Shown: one piece after another, positions 16,275 through 22,325 of the stretch
Layout: the number at the start of each line of letters is the position of its first letter
Position numbering within the stretch: the first letter of the stretch is position 1
Assembly (NCBI GenBank): GCA_013152195.1
Contig: JAADGU010000053.1
Location: 1 to 24,917, forward strand
Length of the DNA: 24,917 nucleotides
Direction of reading: 5' to 3'
Source of the DNA: Nitrospirota bacterium
Lineage (GTDB): Bacteria; Nitrospirota; Thermodesulfovibrionia; Thermodesulfovibrionales; JdFR-85
Notes under the pieces: generated by a model
Told to the model about the DNA's origin: nothing
Seen by the model: the letters and a program-made list of their open reading frames with translations, nothing else
Databases searched by the model: none
Translations under genes and position numbers: made by a program

Positions 16275-17438
16275 TCACCTCAGGTTTTCTGTGCTTACCG
16301 TTATTGTATATACCTTCCATCTGTAAAACTTGTAATCAGGATTACCAACAAGAGTTTTCAGGTTTGTGAAGGTTATAGTTCTTGAATCAGTGCCTGAAAT
16401 TTCCATGGCAGATAAAGTTTCCCTCGAGTTGTCACCAGAAAAATCATAGTTTGCGTCTCGCTGTCCTTCATGAGCAACTATGTATACCCGGACTTCTTTT
16501 AACTGCTCTCTTAACTCTTTAGCAGTTAAGGTGCATATATCGTCGGAAGGAGGCCAGTCTATATCTCCGTCATTGTCGGTATCCAGCCAGAAAGTGACCT
16601 GAAAATCCGCGACACAATCGAGAACGGGTAAATATGCAAACCCACCGTCTCCATGCTTTACTGTGGCTTTTTCAAGCACACCGGTGTTTGGCGCGCATCT
16701 CTGTGGAGTAATGTTATTCTCTGATGAATCATATCTCCTGACAAAATAATCAGACCTGTTAAAGGGCATTCTCAGATCAACATCAGGATCTATGCCATAT
16801 ACAAAACGTGTTTCTGTGGGATCAGTAGGTGCCCAGGGGGTCGAAGTTACGTTGCTGTACATTGTAAAAAACTGTGTGCCGTCGACAACCAGCGTCCTCT
16901 CTGTTGCAGTTGTAGTTCCGGGTGAGATGACAATTACTCTCACATTATCATTGGTGGTACCGTCATCTTTTTTGTTTATATTTTCTCTGTCAGGTCTCCA
17001 TGTCTTAGTTCCGTTAACACCGAGATGTGTCCATTTCCCTGCTACATAATTCCCTGCTGCGGTCGCGGCTTTAATTGCCAGGTAATCAGTACCGTTAAAT
17101 ATGTTGTTTGGAGCACTGTAGGTGGTTACATTATTCTGGCTTATGATTGCCCGGGGGGTACCGGTTGGCGCATCATTCAGAGAAAAAGGGTTGGATGCTG
17201 ATTCACTATAGGTTATCAACCCATTCCATGGCAGCCCGTATCCTGCATGCTCTATATCACGCCTTAATAATTCAAGCCCGATAATCCCCTCTATCTGCGT
17301 CTCTGAAATCTTGCTTTGCTGTTTGAATTGCGTGAGCAGCGGAATAAAGACAGCCGAGGCTGCTGCAATGACAAGGACAAACATTACCATGGCTATTAAC
17401 ATTTCTATCAAGGTAATTCCGTCATCCCGTTTAATCAT
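16275..17438 (-). CDS. PilW-like minor pilin (operon A)
   Basis: Minor pilin of 387 aa, longer than the operon B PilW (305). The short leader MIKRDDG is cleaved after Gly7. The mature N-terminus ITLIEMLIAMVMFVLV has Glu at position 5. The region IEGIIGLELLRRDIEHAGYGLPW matches the PilW pattern of a helix ending in a D-I-E/R-xAGYG stretch. The large C-terminal domain includes an acidic DTDNDGDIDWPPSDD segment (about residues 287-301) that looks like a calcium-binding loop. The ATG overlaps the stop of the preceding pilin gene (ATGA). It works in the same tip complex as its neighbours. Confidence 0.8.
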   Translation of the reverse strand: MIKRDDGITLIEMLIAMVMFVLVIAAASAVFIPLLTQFKQQSKISETQIEGIIGLELLRRDIEHAGYGLPWNGLITYSESASNPFSLNDAPTGTPRAIISQNNVTTYSAPNNIFNGTDYLAIKAATAAGNYVAGKWTHLGVNGTKTWRPDRENINKKDDGTTNDNVRVIVISPGTTTATERTLVVDGTQFFTMYSNVTSTPWAPTDPTETRFVYGIDPDVDLRMPFNRSDYFVRRYDSSENNITPQRCAPNTGVLEKATVKHGDGGFAYLPVLDCVADFQVTFWLDTDNDGDIDWPPSDDICTLTAKELREQLKEVRVYIVAHEGQRDANYDFSGDNSRETLSAMEISGTDSRTITFTNLKTLVGNPDYKFYRWKVYTITVSTENLR

Positions 17439-17824
17439 GTTTTCCTCTTTATTGTAGTAATGCTGTGTGTATTTGTTGCATTTTTGAATGTCCAGGTTAT
17501 CGATACCCGTATCTGCTTTGCAGTCGGATTTACTGCTGGCAAATCGGTTATTGTAACGGTTGGGGTAAAGCTTATTGTGAAATTCCTGAAGTTTCTTGTT
17601 ATTTCCGGCTCAATTACAGTTCCTGCTGTCAAATCATCGAAATGTCCACACCTTAGCTCAGTCATCCTCATATTGGCTATGCGTACGGCCTCGTTTCTTA
17701 TTAAATTATTTACATTCACGCTTGTTGACAGCAAGGCACTCTGCATAAGCGCCAGAAAAAGCACGAGTGTAATTATCAGGGCAATTAATACCTCAACCAA
17801 TGTTAGACCTTTTTTATTTAGCAT
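17435..17824 (-). CDS. PilV/GspI-like minor pilin (operon A)
   Basis: Small minor pilin, 129 aa from the ATG at 17824. The leader MLNKKG is cleaved after Gly6, and the mature protein starts LTLVEVLIALIITLVLF with Glu at position 5. VRIANMRMTELRC after the helix is similar to PilV/GspI proteins. The start at 17824 fits the short leaders of neighbouring pilins; a start at 17848 would add eight residues and overlap fimT further. It overlaps fimT by 11 bases and the PilW-like gene by four, so it lies in a tightly coupled operon. Its exact role among minor pilins is inferred from order and size. Confidence 0.8.
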   Translation of the reverse strand: MLNKKGLTLVEVLIALIITLVLFLALMQSALLSTSVNVNNLIRNEAVRIANMRMTELRCGHFDDLTAGTVIEPEITRNFRNFTISFTPTVTITDLPAVNPTAKQIRVSITWTFKNATNTHSITTIKRKT

Positions 17825-18311
17825 TACACTCACCGGTATCCTTATCATACAGGCCCATATTTATTCTTGTTGCTGACAATACTATACAGTCATAATCCGG
17901 ACTCACTTCTGAATCGAGCCTTATATTTCCTGTATCCGACAGAAGCCCTCTATTGTTGATACTGAACTCAGCAGTGCCGGAAGAGAGTTTTGGAATTAAT
18001 CTGTAAGTTGTATCCTTATCCAGTATCAGCGTATCACTATCGGCTTCACGTCTTCCGTTGCCGTCAGGAGGTGGGTATGTGTCCTCAACTATTGAATACG
18101 AAGTCGGTGCCAGCATTACAAAATAAACCCTCTTCTTCTGCATTGCTCTTATCCTTGCATCCATCAGGTCAGCATATAGCTCGTTTGTCTGGCTCTCAAC
18201 CTTGTATTTACCTGTCCATCCTGAAAATCCCAGGCCCAGGGCAACAAGCAGAATTCCGATTATAGAGATTACAACAACAAGTTCTATTAATGTCATGCCG
18301 CTGGTCTTCAT
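17814..18311 (-). CDS. FimT/GspH-type pseudopilin (operon A)
   Basis: Pseudopilin of 165 aa. The leader MKTSG is very short; cleavage after Gly5 leaves MTLIELVVVISIIGILLVAL with Glu at position 5. The sequence ADLMDARIRAMQKKRVYFVML is typical of the GspH/FimT/FimU domain, where a beta-sandwich follows the helix. Two cysteines near the C-terminus (DYDCIVL and GECNAK) could form the disulphide seen in FimT-like proteins. It starts within the last bases of the upstream pilY1 (ATGA overlap). FimT/FimU proteins help prime pilus assembly, and some FimT proteins bind DNA for natural uptake. Whether this one does cannot be told from sequence alone. Confidence 0.85.
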   Translation of the reverse strand: MKTSGMTLIELVVVISIIGILLVALGLGFSGWTGKYKVESQTNELYADLMDARIRAMQKKRVYFVMLAPTSYSIVEDTYPPPDGNGRREADSDTLILDKDTTYRLIPKLSSGTAEFSINNRGLLSDTGNIRLDSEVSPDYDCIVLSATRINMGLYDKDTGECNAK

Positions 18312-21300
18312 CTTTCTCTCGTATGTATAACTTTTTTCATGGGGAAAGGCGAAGTTAAAACAGTCAGTCCTCTTCCGGCTGGTGGATCACCTTCTATATC
18401 CCCGGTTCTGCGACTGCCTCTTTCTGTAAAGGCTGTTGCTAAATCAATCTCCTCAATAGCTCCGGTAGAAACCTGTATCAATGCCTTGCCTTTCAGTTGT
18501 GTTGTGGCAGAACCTCCGGTGTTGTATTTTACTGCCCATACATAGCTTTGTCCGTTGTAACTGCCACATAACGCCGTTCTCGGTTTGAATGTTGTAAAAA
18601 ACACCACTCCTGAAGTGCTTGCAATAGGGTTGGTTATCACCCTTTCTGCTTTGTCTGTAGTGCCTGCAGCATCCAGATTTATATACCACCCCGGGTTATC
18701 GGGGTTTGCTGCTGTGGTATCGGTCGCCTCGGTTAATGATATCTCTGAAACTGCAGTGGAGCAAGCTGTATCAATACTGCCCCCAGAATAACAGGGTTCT
18801 TTTATGCCGAAAAGCTTTCTCAGGGTATCAGGATCATCTACAGTTGTGCCTAACTTGTAAAAATACCGGCCTGTGCCGAAGTACAACCATAATTTCCCCG
18901 TGTTTGTATCTTCCATACGTTCAACAGATGAAGTAACAGCTCCAATGTTATCAATAACCTTGCTCCAAGTCCAGTTGAGAGGCTCTGTATCCTCTTTTGT
19001 CATAAGTCTCAGAACCCCTCCGTTAGTCCATGTGTTACCGCTGCCGGTTGAGCTGAATGTATATCCAAAATAAGCAACATCATCCTGGTAGTCGAGATCC
19101 GGGTCTAAAGTTGAACTTTCCAGAAAGCCACCGAAGGCGTACGCTATTCCTGTATCTATTGTCCTCTTTAAATCCCCTGTTTTCAGGTCAAGAATGAAGA
19201 GTTTGAGGGTCTGGTCAGACCGGCCCATGAACTGGCGTTGTGCAGTGTTTACAGGGCCTGTAGGACCTGATGCAAGGACAACAAACCACTCCCCGTTGGT
19301 ATTGCCTTCCGGGATAGTGCCATTTTTGGTGCTGATTCTTACAACAGCAGGTCCTGTTGTAGTGAATCCCAGCGCCTCATTCGTAAATTCCCAGAGGAAT
19401 ACGGGGTTGTTCTGGTCGGTAATATCAAGGGCGAAATACGAGGAATAACCTTTGCCGCTCTCGGGTGTCTTTACACAGTCAGTGCATGTGCTGGCAGTGT
19501 CTCTGCAGGCACCACCGTATCTCATGCTTCCGATAAGGACTGTTCTCCATGATGAACCGTCGGGCGGCCTTATATCAGTGGAGTTACCTCCGATACTTGC
19601 GTCAAATACATAAGGCTGGGCATCAACATTATAAATATGGCAATAAGACGGGTCAGCATTATACTTGAGATAAGGCAGGACATTCTCCGGTATAAAGGAC
19701 CATTCTTCTTTTCCGAGGTTACTGCCTGTCAGGTCGGCTTTTTTATAGACATCGTTATATAACGTCAACTTGCCAAGCTTGAAGGCATGGAGCATACCGT
19801 CATTGGCACCAACAAAAACCATCCCCCTGTTTTGATAGGAGGAGCTGTTGATGAAGTTGTAGTATGTGTTGTCATGATAAGCAGTATCGTATGTATTTAA
19901 AGGTGTCCATGAAACGGTTGCCGGTGTCGAGTTTATAATATCTCCGAGTTTCCATACATAGGGACCCTCACCTGCGTCATCAGTGTCTCCGTCATTGTTA
20001 AGATCAATAGTTACAGTCCTGTTTCTGTATTCTGAGATATCATATCCATGGATGTAGTTTATAATATTCTGAGCTTCGGCAATATCGGCAGCCTGCAGAT
20101 ACGGCTGTAATGTTGCGGCATTGCCTGTAGAGAAATCTATCAGGCCTGTTCCTGTAGTCGTTTTTATGGTTCTCGGGTCTGTTGAAAGGTTCCTGCTCCA
20201 TAATAATTTGCCGGCTTCCCACAGGTTTGTTAGGTCCTCAAAAGCTATATCCGGTGTTATCTGAACAAGACTGCTTCCATCACCGTTAGTATCCTGAAAA
20301 CGTCTTACAAGGGTCTTGCCCTCATCAGAGTTAAAGTAAAATTGCGAGATGTAGTCGTTTTGCAAGTGAAGTTCCCGGTTGCCGTCTGTATCTTCACGGA
20401 TAGAACTATTTGCAAAGAACGGGTCAATGTAATACCACAGGTTCTGAAGCATACCTATCCATTTTATCTCGGTGCCGTTGAATTTCCGTTTCGGATAAAA
20501 GGCTGCCTGTGTAAAGCTTGCCCCACTTCCCCCGGCAGGGGCGAGCGCTGCAGCTGCTGTGCCGGAGGATGCCCTGCTGAGCATGTTTAACATTGCGTCT
20601 TCAAGGGCTGCCTCCAGTTTCTTGCCGTTATCTACCTTGAAATACATGCCGTCACTGATGGATGCACTATACCTGAGTTTGTTCTCATTATCAGCTCCAG
20701 TGCCATAGAAAGTGGTATGAACAATAAAAGTACTGATATTCTGCCGGGCGCTATCTGATGTATAGAGGTCAGTGTTGTAGGCATAACAGGTATTTGCTGG
20801 AAATGCATCAATTGGTGATGATGCATCAGGGGCAGGGTAGGTTAAGGAGCTGCATGCCGCTGGAAGCGGTGAGAGTTCATCTGCTCCGTTTTCCCCGAGA
20901 TGAGTTCCTGTTATCATGAACAGGGTAAAGGTTTTTCTGCATGGCGCAAGGGGGTCATTTGACCAGTCATACGGTGTCTGCGTTTCATTATCAGTATCTG
21001 TATAATTCGCACTCTGGCCGCTCATGTACCTGACCATTTCCTCCATCATGTCTCCAAGGTAAGGCGTAGTGGAGTCTACTGCCGGTGACCTCGCCGTGAC
21101 AGTTATTTTGGACTTGAAAAGTGCAAGTCTTTCTGCATCAGTCAGTGCAGGAACATCCCTCATGATGTCACTCTGTTTATCCTGGCCTCCGCCCTCATGC
21201 CATCTGCTCATATCAATCCGCGGAGCGTCTATGTCATAAAGCATGTCCTGATCCTTATCCAGGTATTTCTGCATCAATCCCGTTCTCCTCTCATCGGTGA

Positions 21301-22021
21301 ATTTCATCCTGACCCAGCCATCGTTATTCTGATCTATAATCTCTGTTGACCCTTTTTTTACAGAACGCAGCTCTGTTGGGTTTCCTCCAATGGCAACCTT
21401 CAGTTCAAAAGTGTAGGTAGTGTAGGTAATCCCGTCATCAGTATAGTCAGCTGTCACGGTAAGCACATTTTCCCCGGTGGTATCATCATCCCACAGGCCT
21501 TCCGTGACCAGGTCTCCGGTATAGGTAAAGACTTCTCCAGCAGTGTCTCCCCCACCAAGGTAAGAGAGGCCAAAGCCTATGAGTACCTTTCTTGAAAGGT
21601 CAAGGGCACTCATTAATGCCCAGTTAAGCACATCTCCGGGAAAACAGTTGTTTGTTTCATCAGGGGTACATGTATCTTTAATAAAATATTCAAAATTTCC
21701 GGAAGAATCAATCTGTGCCGTATAATTGGATGTTGATTTTCCGGCAGCATTAAAAGATGCATCAAAGAAACCGTAATATGGAGAATCGATATCTTTTATA
21801 TATGTTGTGGAGTATGCCCTTTCTTTTATATCTATGCCTTTTTCGTAGGCTATAAGTATGTTTGGAGGGGCAGAAGCATTAACAACGTTAGGTGGTACAA
21901 GGCAGTAATTTTCCATTGCTGCATCTGTTGAGGAGGGAAAGCAGAGGCTCAGACTTATGCCAACAAACAGTAATATCTTCAGCAAAGATACATTCCTGAT
22001 TGATTTAATGCTGTTAATCAT
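18308..22021 (-). CDS. pilY1: PilY1-type protein with degenerate VWA domain (operon A)
   Basis: Exported protein of 1237 aa. The signal peptide ends near FPSSTDAA (about residue 35). Where other PilY1 proteins have DxSxS, this one reads PPNILIAYEKGID (52-64). The later ITDGE motif is replaced by MITGTH (about 370-374), so the metal site of the VWA domain is lost although the threonine strand (TTPYLGDMMEEM) remains. REDTDGNREL and RRFQDTNGDG loops, the propeller motifs (GANDGMLHAF, RYGGACRD, FALDITDQ) and a DPDLDYQDD calcium loop place it firmly in PilY1. The start at 22021 is supported by AAGGAG seven bases upstream and by a sigma54 promoter; a start at 22111 would lie upstream of that promoter. 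It is first in operon A, ahead of its minor pilins. Confidence 0.9.
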   Translation of the reverse strand: MINSIKSIRNVSLLKILLFVGISLSLCFPSSTDAAMENYCLVPPNVVNASAPPNILIAYEKGIDIKERAYSTTYIKDIDSPYYGFFDASFNAAGKSTSNYTAQIDSSGNFEYFIKDTCTPDETNNCFPGDVLNWALMSALDLSRKVLIGFGLSYLGGGDTAGEVFTYTGDLVTEGLWDDDTTGENVLTVTADYTDDGITYTTYTFELKVAIGGNPTELRSVKKGSTEIIDQNNDGWVRMKFTDERRTGLMQKYLDKDQDMLYDIDAPRIDMSRWHEGGGQDKQSDIMRDVPALTDAERLALFKSKITVTARSPAVDSTTPYLGDMMEEMVRYMSGQSANYTDTDNETQTPYDWSNDPLAPCRKTFTLFMITGTHLGENGADELSPLPAACSSLTYPAPDASSPIDAFPANTCYAYNTDLYTSDSARQNISTFIVHTTFYGTGADNENKLRYSASISDGMYFKVDNGKKLEAALEDAMLNMLSRASSGTAAAALAPAGGSGASFTQAAFYPKRKFNGTEIKWIGMLQNLWYYIDPFFANSSIREDTDGNRELHLQNDYISQFYFNSDEGKTLVRRFQDTNGDGSSLVQITPDIAFEDLTNLWEAGKLLWSRNLSTDPRTIKTTTGTGLIDFSTGNAATLQPYLQAADIAEAQNIINYIHGYDISEYRNRTVTIDLNNDGDTDDAGEGPYVWKLGDIINSTPATVSWTPLNTYDTAYHDNTYYNFINSSSYQNRGMVFVGANDGMLHAFKLGKLTLYNDVYKKADLTGSNLGKEEWSFIPENVLPYLKYNADPSYCHIYNVDAQPYVFDASIGGNSTDIRPPDGSSWRTVLIGSMRYGGACRDTASTCTDCVKTPESGKGYSSYFALDITDQNNPVFLWEFTNEALGFTTTGPAVVRISTKNGTIPEGNTNGEWFVVLASGPTGPVNTAQRQFMGRSDQTLKLFILDLKTGDLKRTIDTGIAYAFGGFLESSTLDPDLDYQDDVAYFGYTFSSTGSGNTWTNGGVLRLMTKEDTEPLNWTWSKVIDNIGAVTSSVERMEDTNTGKLWLYFGTGRYFYKLGTTVDDPDTLRKLFGIKEPCYSGGSIDTACSTAVSEISLTEATDTTAANPDNPGWYINLDAAGTTDKAERVITNPIASTSGVVFFTTFKPRTALCGSYNGQSYVWAVKYNTGGSATTQLKGKALIQVSTGAIEEIDLATAFTERGSRRTGDIEGDPPAGRGLTVLTSPFPMKKVIHTRER

Positions 22022-22073
22022 TTTGTAACTCCTTGCATATTTCTTAATTTTTTTTAATGTTGTCATTTTTATT

Positions 22074-22088
22074 GCAAAAACAGTGCCT
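22074..22088 (-). promoter_or_regulatory. Predicted sigma54 (-24/-12) promoter of operon A
   Basis: On the minus strand AGGCACTGTTTTTGC has GG and GC exactly ten bases apart and matches TGGCAC-N5-TTGC at all but the first position. The expected start is near 22062, giving a leader of about 40 bases with a good ribosome binding site before the ATG at 22021. Confidence 0.8.
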
Positions 22089-22140
22089 GAATGTTTTTCC
22101 TTATATTTCACGGAAGCTTAACTTTGGCAGGAGAGAAAGC

Positions 22141-22163
22141 ATGTAATCTGTTTCACAGATTAT
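22141..22163. promoter_or_regulatory. Candidate activator-binding site of operon A
   Basis: Contains the perfect dyad TAATCTG-tttca-CAGATTA (22144-22162), centred about 90 bases upstream of the predicted transcription start. The whole 23-base block is shared, with four mismatches, with 15582-15604 at identical spacing to the sigma54 promoter. Confidence 0.65.
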
Positions 22164-22270
22164 CCAGTTAACTACCGGGTTTTTGCATAATCTTTGGGTC
22201 TTCTGCCCAAGGGGAGTGGTGGCAGTGTGGAAATAAACGAGGGGGAGAGGTAGAGCAAATTCTTGGGATT

Positions 22271-22306
22271 CCCTTCAATCCCCCCTGTTCAGGGGGAATT
22301 GAAGGG
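22271..22306. terminator. Long hairpin after the third pilY1 (terminator or REP-like repeat)
   Basis: CCCTTCAAT plus CCCCC (22271-22285) pairs with GGGGG plus ATTGAAGGG (22292-22306) around a 6-base loop, with one mismatch. It lies 19 bases past the stop of the upstream pilY1 on the minus strand. The minus strand lacks a U-tract after it, while the plus strand has ATATTTTT. It may act as a terminator or as a transcript-stabilising, repeat-type hairpin. Confidence 0.55.
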
Positions 22307-22325
22307 ATATTTTTCAGACTTAATC

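Larger units (their letters stand above)
22022..22325. other. Intergenic control region between the two upstream pilY1 genes
   Basis: These 304 bases hold no gene. From the pilY1 start outward they contain the AAGGAG ribosome binding site (22029-22034), a T-rich leader, a -24/-12 promoter, a candidate activator site, about 100 unassigned bases and a strong hairpin close to the end of the next pilY1 gene. Confidence 0.7.

Noticed and set aside
22022..22111. Longer N-terminus for the operon A PilY1, starting at 22111
   Set aside because: It would place the start upstream of the sigma54 element, has no ribosome binding site, and puts 30 charged residues ahead of a normal signal peptide.
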